Assembly: GCA_002346225.1 (NCBI GenBank)
Contig: DDYY01000056.1
Span: 78,557 to 142,556 of the forward strand
DNA from: Bacteroidetes bacterium UBA3022
GTDB taxonomy: Bacteria > Bacteroidota > Bacteroidia > Chitinophagales > BACL12
DNA length: 64,000 nt
Direction of reading: 5' to 3'
Made by a program: the position numbers and the translations under genes. Shown piece after piece: positions 51,702-60,271 of the stretch (the stretch's first letter is position 1; every line of letters starts with the position of its first letter). The notes under the pieces were generated by a model. That model had not been told where the DNA came from. It did not search any database and saw only the letters and a program-made list of their open reading frames with translations.

Positions 51702-54089
51702 ATGTCCAAGCACCTTGTTCTGTCAGTAATTACGCTTGTGTCGGTTTTTTCGGCTGTAGCCCAAACCGGTATTAGCGATTCCGTCAATATAGTACACACT
51801 ACCATCCATCTGACCGTCACCGACTTCGCAGGTAAAACCATTCAGGGGAATGCTGCATTGGAACTGGAAGGTCTGGTTGACGGCGTCAATGAGGTGCCAT
51901 TCGACCTGTTGGCACTGGATGTCGATTCGGTAAAAGAAGGAAGCATGCACTTACCCTTTGAGCGTATAGGAGAAAAGGTCATTATCACTTCTGACTTCAA
52001 TGCGGGAACCACTAAAACCATCACTATCTATTATCAGGGCGAACCCGATAAGGATGATTTATGGGGAGGATGGTACTGGTCCGGCGACTATGCCTACCAG
52101 CTGGGCGTAGGTTTTGTTGCTGAACCGCATAATTACGGAAGAGTGTGGTACCCTTGCTTCGATAATTTCCGGGAGCGCTCTACTTTCTCTTTTCATATAA
52201 CCACACCCGAAGGATACAAAGCCTTTTGCGGAGGCATGCTTACCGGCAACACGATAAATCCCGATGGTACCGTTACCTGGCACTGGGAACTGGAACAATC
52301 CATCCCTTCCTATCTGGCGTCGGTAGCCGTTTCCACCTATGCTACAGTGGAATGGGAATATGAGGGAATGGAAGCGACCATACCCGTTCAGGCTGGTGTG
52401 AAAGCCATTGACAGCAATAAACTGAAGGATTCCTTCATTCACTTGAATGATGCCATGGAAGCATTCGAAAACGGTTACGGCCCCTATCGCTGGGACCGTG
52501 TTGGCTATGTGGCTGTACCTTTTTCCGGAGGAGCCATGGAACATGCCTGTAATATCGCTTACCCCAATTTTGCTATTGATGGAAGTTTGAACTGGGAATC
52601 ACTCATGGCGCACGAGCTGGCGCATAGCTGGTGGGGCAACCTGGTCACTTGTTCAGAAGCGTCGGAGATGTGGTTGAATGAAGGCTGGGCCAGTTTCTCC
52701 GAATTTCTATTTACCGAACATGTGTATGGAACCGCTGCCTACCGTGAGGCCATCGATGCCACTCACCTGGAAGTTATCCGTTATGGCTATGCCTACGATG
52801 GCAACGTATTCGAGCCGCTTGCCGGAGTTACGCATGACAACACCTATGGTTATACTACCTATACACGCGGTGCGCTGACCATTCACAACCTGCGCGGCTA
52901 CATGGGCGATGACCTGTTTTTTGAGTGCATTAGTTCCTTTCTCGATACCTATGCTTTTCAGCCTGTAACAAGTGAACAATTCCGGGATCATCTCAGCAGT
53001 TGCAGCGGAACAGATATGACTCCATTCTTCGATGGCTGGATTTTCAATGCCGGTACGCCTGCGTTTGAATTCCAGTCCAATGGATTAAGTGATGTAACCA
53101 ATGTCCGCAACGTATGCATCCAGCAAAAACTGAATGCAGCACCTGCCTACTTCGGAAATGTACCATTAGAAATTTCATTTGTTAACGACAGAGGGCATAC
53201 AACACATGTGGAGCGCGTAGTTGCCGACGGCCCTTTGAGTAATTTCTCCCTGTTACTGCCTGAAGATGTTGAGAGTGCATATACCTATATGATTATTGAC
53301 AGGGAGAATAAGATAGCGGATGCTGTAACGGCTGATGAACGCTTTCTCACTGCCACAGGCAACTACACACTGGATTACGCATTAATGGACATTGAGGTCA
53401 ACGCATTGAACAGCGATACCGACTGGCTGCGGATAGAACATTACTGGGTGGGCGCTGATGGAAAGGTAGTGCCCGAGTCAGGTTTGCATTTGCACAATCA
53501 ACGCTACTGGCGGGTGATGGGTGGTTTCAATGGTGAGCAGACAACTGCCACCATTCGGTTTAACGGAACACTCAATACCTCAGGAGGCTACCTGGACAAT
53601 GCCTTTATCAACAACAGCGACGATAGTCTGGTATTGTTATACCGTGCCGACCCTCAGGATGACTGGATGCTGTACACGCATTACGAGCTGGACCCATGGG
53701 GCAATAAGACCGACAAGCGAGGGGAGTTTGAAATGAGCCAGCTGCTTCCCGGTGAGTATGCCTTTGGCATCTACGACCACAGCATTCCTGATGCAGTTCC
53801 GGATCTCAACGACTGTATCTACACGAATATAGAACAAGGCTACCTGCTGGAAAACTGGTCGGTTTTCCCCAACCCGGGCAATGACGCTTTGTTTGTGGAA
53901 GGTCCTGCCACCTCGGCGGCCACCTTGCTGCGCATTATCGATATCACCGGTGCTATCCTGTTGCAGCAAGATTGGCTGGGGAAGACACGAATTGACATCT
54001 CGGAACTACCTGAAGGCAACTATATTGTATGCCTTTCCGACGGCAAAGAACAACTCCTGGCTGCGCAAAAGGTGCTGATTATTCGGTAA
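51702..54089 (+). CDS. M1 family zinc aminopeptidase with T9SS sorting domain
   Basis: A 795-residue secreted peptidase that removes N-terminal residues from peptides. After the signal peptide (1-21), the M1 core shows GGAMEH (276-281) and the zinc motif HELAH (304-308) with the third ligand Glu327, exactly 18 residues after His308. In most M1 enzymes the exopeptidase motif is GAMEN; here the Asn is His. The C-terminal 85 residues (VFPNPGNDALFVEG ... LPEGNYIVCL) are a type A T9SS sorting domain, so the enzyme acts outside the cell. It diverges from the gene at 50756. Confidence 0.93.
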   Translation: MSKHLVLSVITLVSVFSAVAQTGISDSVNIVHTTIHLTVTDFAGKTIQGNAALELEGLVDGVNEVPFDLLALDVDSVKEGSMHLPFERIGEKVIITSDFNAGTTKTITIYYQGEPDKDDLWGGWYWSGDYAYQLGVGFVAEPHNYGRVWYPCFDNFRERSTFSFHITTPEGYKAFCGGMLTGNTINPDGTVTWHWELEQSIPSYLASVAVSTYATVEWEYEGMEATIPVQAGVKAIDSNKLKDSFIHLNDAMEAFENGYGPYRWDRVGYVAVPFSGGAMEHACNIAYPNFAIDGSLNWESLMAHELAHSWWGNLVTCSEASEMWLNEGWASFSEFLFTEHVYGTAAYREAIDATHLEVIRYGYAYDGNVFEPLAGVTHDNTYGYTTYTRGALTIHNLRGYMGDDLFFECISSFLDTYAFQPVTSEQFRDHLSSCSGTDMTPFFDGWIFNAGTPAFEFQSNGLSDVTNVRNVCIQQKLNAAPAYFGNVPLEISFVNDRGHTTHVERVVADGPLSNFSLLLPEDVESAYTYMIIDRENKIADAVTADERFLTATGNYTLDYALMDIEVNALNSDTDWLRIEHYWVGADGKVVPESGLHLHNQRYWRVMGGFNGEQTTATIRFNGTLNTSGGYLDNAFINNSDDSLVLLYRADPQDDWMLYTHYELDPWGNKTDKRGEFEMSQLLPGEYAFGIYDHSIPDAVPDLNDCIYTNIEQGYLLENWSVFPNPGNDALFVEGPATSAATLLRIIDITGAILLQQDWLGKTRIDISELPEGNYIVCLSDGKEQLLAAQKVLIIR

Positions 54090-54111
54090 GTTTGCGGAAA
54101 ATCAGGATTGT

Positions 54112-54999
54112 ATGAATCAAGTTACTGTTATAGGTGGCGGTACTATGGGAAATGGAATTGCCCATGTGTTTGCCATGAACGGATACAAGGTCCAGCTCGC
54201 GGACATCAATGCAGACGTGCTTGCTAAAGCCATCGCCACCATAGACAAAAACCTGGAGCGCATGGTGGCCAAAGAAAAAATTTCCGCTGAAGAAAAGGCA
54301 GCTACCCTGTCGCGCATCACTACCCACACCGATTTAAAGGATTGTGCCCCCCACTCCGATTTGGTCATTGAGGCTGCCACCGAAAATATTGATTTGAAAC
54401 TGAAGATATTCCGGGAGCTGGATGAGATGTGCCAACCATCGACCATCTTAGCCACCAACACTTCTTCCATTTCCATAACCAAGATTGCCGCTGCTACGAA
54501 GCGCCCCGGACAGGTAATCGGAATGCATTTTATGAATCCGGTTCCGGTCATGAAACTGGTAGAGGTGATAAGGGGCTATGCCACCACTGATGCTGTCACT
54601 GAAACCATCATGGAACTAAGTGCCCGTTTGGGTAAAACACCTGTGGAAGTAAATGATTACCCGGGGTTTGTCGCCAACAGGATACTGATGCCCATGATCA
54701 ACGAAGCCATCTACACTTTATACGAAGGAGTTGCGGGAGTTTATGAAATTGACACCGTAATGAAGCTCGGCATGGCCCATCCTATGGGACCCCTTCAACT
54801 TGCTGACTTTATCGGACTGGACGTTTGCTTGAGTATATTAAGGGTATTGCACGATGGATTCGGCAATCCGAAGTATGCACCCTGTCCGCTGTTGGTGAAT
54901 ATGGTTACAGCAGGCTACCTGGGCGTTAAATCAGGAGAAGGGTTCTATACCTATACTCCGGGTAATAAGGAGCTGGTGGTTTCAAATCGTTTTTCCTGA
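54112..54999 (+). CDS. 3-hydroxyacyl-CoA dehydrogenase (3-hydroxybutyryl-CoA type)
   Basis: Oxidises 3-hydroxyacyl-CoA with NAD, or works in the reverse direction. The 295-residue protein has the Rossmann start VTVIGGGTMGNGIAHVFA, the NTSSISIT loop, the catalytic-His segment GMHFMNPVPVMKLVEVI and the NDYPGFVANRIL motif. Length and single domain fit 3-hydroxybutyryl-CoA dehydrogenase. No thiolase or transferase is adjacent; a crotonase lies 5 kb downstream. Starts 22 bases after the M1 peptidase stop. Confidence 0.95.
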   Translation: MNQVTVIGGGTMGNGIAHVFAMNGYKVQLADINADVLAKAIATIDKNLERMVAKEKISAEEKAATLSRITTHTDLKDCAPHSDLVIEAATENIDLKLKIFRELDEMCQPSTILATNTSSISITKIAAATKRPGQVIGMHFMNPVPVMKLVEVIRGYATTDAVTETIMELSARLGKTPVEVNDYPGFVANRILMPMINEAIYTLYEGVAGVYEIDTVMKLGMAHPMGPLQLADFIGLDVCLSILRVLHDGFGNPKYAPCPLLVNMVTAGYLGVKSGEGFYTYTPGNKELVVSNRFS

Positions 55000-55015
55000 T
55001 TCAATATAAGTACCC

Positions 55016-55942
55016 ATGACACCCATTTTTGCGAAAGCTTTTCAACCTCTGGAGGTACATTTTCATCCGGACGACTGTGATGTAAGACTGGAACCTACGC
55101 GGGTCTTGCTTTGCTCTCCTGACTATTACGAAATCAAGGATGTTAAGAATCCTTATATGATGGCGGGATCGGCGATGGTGAAAGAAAAAGCGGTGCAGCA
55201 ATGGAATGATTTAAGGAACCTCTATCTGGCCCTTAAAAAGGAAGGCGTGCTGCAGGATGTCATGAGCATTGACGGTATAGAAGGCTGTGAGGATATGGTC
55301 TTCGCCGCCAATCAAAGCTTTCCATGGGTCATGTGGAACGGCGAAAAGATTGCTGTCATGAGCAACATGAAGCATGAGTCGCGACAAACGGAAGTACTTT
55401 ATTTCGAAGATTATTACAAGGACCTGAAATACACTATTATCAATCCTCAGTCGAGGGGTGTATTCGAAGGTATGGGTGACCTGCTTCCACATCCCGGAAG
55501 GAAGTTGCTGTATGGCGGACACGGGTTCAGGACAGAGGCCTCCGTTTACGATGAAATTTGTCGCATTGTCGACGCTCCCATCATCAAGCTGGAACTCATC
55601 AACGAGCATTTTTATCATCTGGACACTTGCTTTCTTCCGCTCAATGAATCGGAAGTGGCCATAGTTGCCGAAGCGTTCAGTCCCGAGTCACTGCAGCTGA
55701 TCAAAAGAATGTTCGAGGGTGTGTATGAAATTCCCATCCACGAGGCACAGGAAGGTTTTGCCGCCAATGCCCACATCATTTACAATCCGAACAGAAAAAT
55801 GACCGCAGCCATCATCCAGAAAGGCAATCCGGTTACACTTAATATCATCCAGCAATCGGTGCACCGCGTATTCGAAGTCAACACCTCCGAGTTTATGAAA
55901 AGCGGAGGCAGTGTTTTTTGTATGAAAATGATGGTATATTAA
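55016..55942 (+). CDS. Amidinohydrolase-fold protein, dimethylarginine dimethylaminohydrolase/arginine deiminase-like
   Basis: A 308-residue member of the pentein superfamily. The catalytic triad is visible: acidic residue in GCEDMVFAAN, His in FYHLDTCFLPL and Cys in the ending SGGSVFCMKMMV. FEGMGDLLPHPGRKLLYGGHGFRTE is a conserved substrate loop. Substrate could be methylated arginine, arginine or a related guanidino compound; the sequence does not decide. It lies 16 bases after the dehydrogenase and eight bases before bioD on the same strand, but no arginine gene is near. Confidence 0.85.
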   Translation: MTPIFAKAFQPLEVHFHPDDCDVRLEPTRVLLCSPDYYEIKDVKNPYMMAGSAMVKEKAVQQWNDLRNLYLALKKEGVLQDVMSIDGIEGCEDMVFAANQSFPWVMWNGEKIAVMSNMKHESRQTEVLYFEDYYKDLKYTIINPQSRGVFEGMGDLLPHPGRKLLYGGHGFRTEASVYDEICRIVDAPIIKLELINEHFYHLDTCFLPLNESEVAIVAEAFSPESLQLIKRMFEGVYEIPIHEAQEGFAANAHIIYNPNRKMTAAIIQKGNPVTLNIIQQSVHRVFEVNTSEFMKSGGSVFCMKMMVY

Positions 55943-55950
55943 ATTCATCT

Positions 55951-56574
55951 ATGTCTAAAAATCAATTTTTTGTTTCCGGCATTGGCACGGGCGTGGGAAA
56001 AACGATTGTATCTGCCATTCTTTGTGAGGCCATAGGAGCTGATTACTGGAAACCTGTGCAATCGGGCGATGCTGATAACAGCGATAGCATGCTGGTTCGA
56101 TCGCTTGTTGCTAATCCCAACATGGTTATTCATCCTGAGCGCCATGTTTTGTCCCAGCCTATGTCGCCACATGCTGCTGCAGAACTGGATGGAGTGCGTA
56201 TCAGTCCGAGAGACTTTCATCTTCCTCATACAGACAACGCGCTCATTGTAGAAGGTGCAGGAGGTTTGATGGTTCCGCTGAATGAAAACTACCTGATGAT
56301 TGATTTGATGGAAGACCTGCACCTGCCTGTCATTCTCGTATCGAGAAATTATTTGGGAAGTATCAATCACACACTGTTGAGCATCGAAGCATTGCGCTTA
56401 AGGGATGTGCACCTTGCGGGAATCATCTTCAACGGTGAGTCGGTTCCTGCGACAGAAACTGTAATTGAACATTATACAGGTGTTCCCGTGCTGGGCCGAA
56501 TTCCGGAAGAAACGCAATGGGATCAAAAAACGGTAGCCAGGCACGCGGCGGTTATCAAGGGAGTTTTCAACTAA
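55951..56574 (+). CDS. bioD: Dethiobiotin synthetase
   Basis: Closes the ureido ring in the next-to-last step of biotin synthesis using CO2 and ATP. The 207-residue protein starts with SKNQFFVSGIGTGVGKT, whose last part is the P-loop, and has WKPVQSG, EGAGGLMVPL and the GIIFNGE segment. I start at ATG 55951 because the frame upstream (TTG at 55918) overlaps the previous gene and adds no conserved sequence. The stop overlaps the bioA ATG in TAATG. Biotin is the cofactor of the carboxylase at 11670, which is not linked. Confidence 0.94.
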   Translation: MSKNQFFVSGIGTGVGKTIVSAILCEAIGADYWKPVQSGDADNSDSMLVRSLVANPNMVIHPERHVLSQPMSPHAAAELDGVRISPRDFHLPHTDNALIVEGAGGLMVPLNENYLMIDLMEDLHLPVILVSRNYLGSINHTLLSIEALRLRDVHLAGIIFNGESVPATETVIEHYTGVPVLGRIPEETQWDQKTVARHAAVIKGVFN

Positions 56575-57812
56575 TGCATGCCGAAAAAAATATCTGGTAT
56601 CCTTTTGGGCAGCAAAAGACCTCCCGCGACCCGATTTTCATTACTCATGGCAAAGGCAGCAAGTTGTACGATGCAGACGGGAAGTCCTATATCGATGCCA
56701 TCAGCAGCTGGTGGACCAATATTCACGGTCATGCCCATCCCTACATAGCCGACGCTGTTAACCGGCAATTCCACACCCTGGAACATGTAATATTCTCGGG
56801 ATTTACGCATGCTCCTGCCGAACAATTGGCCGAAAAACTGCTGGAACATCTTCCTACATTTTCGAAGGTATTTTTCAGTGACAATGGCAGCACTGCCGTA
56901 GAAGTAGCACTGAAAATGGCGCTTCAATTCTGGAAAAACTCCGGCAAGGATAAGCAAGGAATCATTGCATTAGACGGTGCCTATCACGGCGACACCTTTG
57001 GTTCCATGAGTGTCAGCGAACGCGATGCTTTTACCGCACCTTTTCACGCATTGTTATTCGATTCAATATACTTGCCCTTTCCGGGTAGTCATCCTGATGC
57101 AGCTATAGAGCAAATGCGCAGGGCATGCGCGAGCGGCAATATCGCAGCTTTTATTTACGAACCATTGGTACAGGGAGCAGCCGGCATGCAAATGTATCCG
57201 CCCGAAATTTTGGACCAGTTGATCCGCATAGCCAAAGAACACGATGTATTGTGTATTGCCGATGAAGTTATGACCGGGTTTTACCGCACGGGTAGTCTTT
57301 TTGCCTCTGACCAGTGCAAAGAAAAACCCGATATTATTTGCCTGTCAAAAGGTATTACCGGTGGAAGCATGCCACTATCCGTTACGCTCTGCAAACAGGA
57401 AATTTACGATGCTTTTTACAGCGATGAAAAAGGAAAGGCTTTCTGGCACGGACACAGTTATACAGGACACCCACTCGCCTGCGCAGCAGCCCTGGCAAGT
57501 CTGGAATTGCTGATGCTGCCATCAACACAGGAGGCTATTCAGCGCATTGTAAAAAGGCACCATGCTGCTGAAGCATTGCTGGCGTCGAGTGGTAAGTTCG
57601 AAAATGTCAGACAATGTGGAACCATTCTGGCAGTGGATATTCCCGTAAAAGATCCCGGCTATTTCTCTAATATCCGCGATGATATTTATTATTCAGCTTT
57701 GGAGAAGGGAGTACTATTGCGCCCTTTGGGGAATGCGGCCTATGTATTACCTCCCTATTGTATCAGCGACGAAGAACTCGATGTTGTATACAATACCCTT
57801 TTCGAGTTGTAA
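56574..57812 (+). CDS. bioA: Adenosylmethionine-8-amino-7-oxononanoate aminotransferase
   Basis: PLP-dependent enzyme that moves an amino group from S-adenosylmethionine to KAPA, giving DAPA in biotin synthesis. The 412-residue protein has WYPFGQQKT near the start, SSWWTNIHGHAHPYI, the FSDNGSTAVEVALKMA stretch, CIADEVMTGFYRTG, and the PLP lysine in CLSKGITGGSMPL. The ATG at 56574 overlaps the bioD stop by one base; the frame upstream is not conserved. bioB and bioF are not in the window. Confidence 0.96.
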   Translation: MHAEKNIWYPFGQQKTSRDPIFITHGKGSKLYDADGKSYIDAISSWWTNIHGHAHPYIADAVNRQFHTLEHVIFSGFTHAPAEQLAEKLLEHLPTFSKVFFSDNGSTAVEVALKMALQFWKNSGKDKQGIIALDGAYHGDTFGSMSVSERDAFTAPFHALLFDSIYLPFPGSHPDAAIEQMRRACASGNIAAFIYEPLVQGAAGMQMYPPEILDQLIRIAKEHDVLCIADEVMTGFYRTGSLFASDQCKEKPDIICLSKGITGGSMPLSVTLCKQEIYDAFYSDEKGKAFWHGHSYTGHPLACAAALASLELLMLPSTQEAIQRIVKRHHAAEALLASSGKFENVRQCGTILAVDIPVKDPGYFSNIRDDIYYSALEKGVLLRPLGNAAYVLPPYCISDEELDVVYNTLFEL

Positions 57813-57928
57813 AAACCAGTAAGCAAGATCAGCTTCAGATTATAGATACTGTTGTTATGAGTGCGGAGTGTAAAACTCACACCCATCCGATTGGCTAATA
57901 GAAGTCCACTCATTGCAGCCGGGGGAGG

Positions 57929-59407
57929 CTAGTTGATAATCAAACGCGTGACACCTACCATTTTGCCGGCATCCATTATCCTGCAGAAATAAATACCCGG
58001 CGATAGATTTCCAATCGGAATGGATTGCGCAGGAAGCTCTTGTATCCTCATCTCCAGAACCTGTACTCCCAGGCTATTGAAGAGCTGCACTTCAGCGTGT
58101 TGTAAGGCGGGTCCTTTCAGTTGAAAGAAATCACTTGCCGGATTGGGACTTACCGTCCATGCTTGTAAACTACCCCAGTCGTTCATAGCGGTGGTAGTGG
58201 TATCTCCGGTTTCTTCTTCCTCCTCCTCTTCTTCCTCTTCCACTTGTGGTTCGTAGCACTGCGGAAGCTTGTTGGTGTAATTAAATCCTGCAATAAACGA
58301 TGGAAGACTGGCTATTGCCTGTAATGGAGACACGTCTATACCTGCTTCTATCAAGCCACAATCTGAACCACTTTCATTCGGAAATTCAATCACAGCAATA
58401 TTGGATGAGCAACGGATGATATAAATCTTTCCGTCGGGGCCAAGTTGTATCCCACCCGGCGTGCAGGAACTGGGAGATATATTAACCTTACTGGCATTTA
58501 TTTCCGCTTCAGTCCCTGCTGCAACATCGAACTGAAATATTCCGGAGAAGTTTTGCATGTACAACTTCGTCCCGTCGGGAGAAAACTCCAGACCGTACTC
58601 GCCATTATTGGTTTCCAGACTGACAGGATTGCTGATAACACCTGTTGAACGATCAAAGTCAAAAACTTCTGCTACTGCCGGAAATACATTCGAAAAAACC
58701 AGCGCCAGTCTTGAACCATCTGATGAAACCTTCATCTGGCCAATAGCACTGTAAAAACCTGCTCCCTCATGTACAGAACCTATGTTAAAAATCAGGGTTG
58801 AATCAATTCCGTCAGGAGTAATAGCATATACATAAAAAGCATCCGTGCCATGTTCATGTGCAATCAGCCAGACATCCTTGCCATTGGCATGTCGCACTGC
58901 AGCCAGCTTTTCTGTTGCAGCATCCAACAGGGGAAGATTCTTTTGTTCCAAAATCACATCACCCCGTCCGGAATCGAGACACATGTTCACGACAGAGTAG
59001 CGCAAACCATTCTCCAAGTCCCTTTCCAGTCCATCTGTTGTGAATACAAGAAACAAGGAATCCGACTCCGGTACCGGTACAATCAAAGCCGCTGTAGTAG
59101 AAGAATACATCCCCAGCAAGCCGTCACCGTTGGGCATCACCTCATGGTCTCTGTTCCATACCTTTTCACCATTGGAATAGAAGAGTAGATTTCCCAGATT
59201 GTCGGAAACGACAGAAGACCCTTCGCTGTACAGGAAATCTCCCATGAGCACAGGGTTTCCGAATACCTGACCATCTGTTAATACCTCCGGGCTACCACTG
59301 TTAAAATCCAGACCAACCCCTTCACCAAAATACCAAATATTACCTTGATTCTGCGCATCGAGAGATACGGCAATGAGCAAAGACGCAGTGATAAATAGTG
59401 TTTTCAT
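57929..59407 (-). CDS. Secreted beta-propeller-like protein with poly-Glu linker and T9SS sorting domain
   Basis: A 492-residue secreted protein of unknown function. After the signal (KTLFITASLLIAVSLDA) come repeats such as GNIWYFGEGVGLDFNSG, NLLFYSNGEKVWNRDHEVMPNG and GGIQLGPDGKIYII, typical of a Bacteroidota propeller family often fused to PKD domains; here no PKD follows. A linker of ten glutamates then leads to the type A T9SS domain (VSPNPASDFFQLKG ... LSPGIYFCRI). I start at ATG 59407; the ATG at 59422 adds five residues. It converges with bioA with 116 bases between, where I see no clear terminator. Confidence 0.85.
   Translation of the reverse strand: MKTLFITASLLIAVSLDAQNQGNIWYFGEGVGLDFNSGSPEVLTDGQVFGNPVLMGDFLYSEGSSVVSDNLGNLLFYSNGEKVWNRDHEVMPNGDGLLGMYSSTTAALIVPVPESDSLFLVFTTDGLERDLENGLRYSVVNMCLDSGRGDVILEQKNLPLLDAATEKLAAVRHANGKDVWLIAHEHGTDAFYVYAITPDGIDSTLIFNIGSVHEGAGFYSAIGQMKVSSDGSRLALVFSNVFPAVAEVFDFDRSTGVISNPVSLETNNGEYGLEFSPDGTKLYMQNFSGIFQFDVAAGTEAEINASKVNISPSSCTPGGIQLGPDGKIYIIRCSSNIAVIEFPNESGSDCGLIEAGIDVSPLQAIASLPSFIAGFNYTNKLPQCYEPQVEEEEEEEEEETGDTTTTAMNDWGSLQAWTVSPNPASDFFQLKGPALQHAEVQLFNSLGVQVLEMRIQELPAQSIPIGNLSPGIYFCRIMDAGKMVGVTRLIIN
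58211..58240 (-). repeat. Simple-sequence GAA/GAG tract coding for ten Glu
   Basis: Ten consecutive GAA or GAG codons on the minus strand (ttc/ctc triplets on the plus strand), forming the linker between propeller and sorting domain. Mixed codons limit slippage but do not exclude it. It is the only such tract in the window. Confidence 0.95.
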
Positions 59408-59488
59408 GGGAGTCAGATTCATCTTTGCAACACCAATCGTCAGAATATGTTCATGTTATCACATTCATCTGACTTGCATATGACCTGA

Positions 59489-60271
59489 TTAGGTCCATTC
59501 AGGCTTTTGCTTATTCAGGAAACTGCTGATACCATGACGGCAATCATCTGTGGCTCTGGTTTGAGCATTCATCTCTGCAGCATAATGCAATGCTTCATTC
59601 AATTCCATATCCTGAACATTAGCCAGCATTTGCTTTGTAATGTGCAGGGAATGGCTGCTCGCATCCAGAATGATACCATCTGCCAGTGCATTGACCTTTT
59701 CTTCAATGGTTTCCTTTTCCACAACCTCATTGATGAGTCCCATATGCATGGCATCCACCGCAGTCACCAGCCTACCGGTGAGCATCAAATCACGGGCATT
59801 CCGCTCTCCTATTTTACGCAGCAGGAATACCATTACAATAGCAGGTACAAACCCTATCTTCACTTCGGTATAACCCATCATAGCCTCAGGTACCGCTATG
59901 GAAAAATCGCATACAGTAGCCAGACCGCAACCACCAGCAATAGCATGGCCCTCAATTTGCGCAATTACAGGTTTGGATAAAGTATAAATTAATCTATACA
60001 AGGCCATGAGGCTTTCTGAGTCTTCCAGGTTCTCTTCGTAGCTGTTATCCTGCAGCTGCTGCAAATATCCAAGATCGGCCCCTGCAGAAAAAGCCTTGCC
60101 ATTCGCTTTCAATATTACCACCTTCACATCAGGATCCATATCTGCCGCGCCAAAGGCTTCTTTCAGTTCACTTACCAGTTCAGGGCTAAAGGCATTGCGT
60201 TTTTCCGGACGATTCAGGGTTATATAAGCCTTCCTTCCTGTAACGGCATAGGTTATAGTATTGTAATCCAT
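59489..60271 (-). CDS. Enoyl-CoA hydratase/isomerase family protein
   Basis: A 260-residue crotonase-fold enzyme acting on an acyl-CoA, perhaps methylglutaconyl-CoA in leucine breakdown. Seen are KAFSAGADLGYLQQL for the oxyanion loop and GHAIAGGCGLATVCDF. In rat enoyl-CoA hydratase two glutamates catalyse hydration; here the first (GGGCELA) is Gly in GGCGLA, while the second is kept in GYTEVKIGF. This pattern suggests an isomerase or another reaction, and the exact substrate is open. Its ATG overlaps the TonB receptor stop in TGATG, an odd pairing. Confidence 0.9.
   Translation of the reverse strand: MDYNTITYAVTGRKAYITLNRPEKRNAFSPELVSELKEAFGAADMDPDVKVVILKANGKAFSAGADLGYLQQLQDNSYEENLEDSESLMALYRLIYTLSKPVIAQIEGHAIAGGCGLATVCDFSIAVPEAMMGYTEVKIGFVPAIVMVFLLRKIGERNARDLMLTGRLVTAVDAMHMGLINEVVEKETIEEKVNALADGIILDASSHSLHITKQMLANVQDMELNEALHYAAEMNAQTRATDDCRHGISSFLNKQKPEWT

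Noticed and set aside
57813..57928. Terminator between bioA and the propeller gene
   Set aside because: Only a four-pair stem (GTGT/ACAC) without T run was found.
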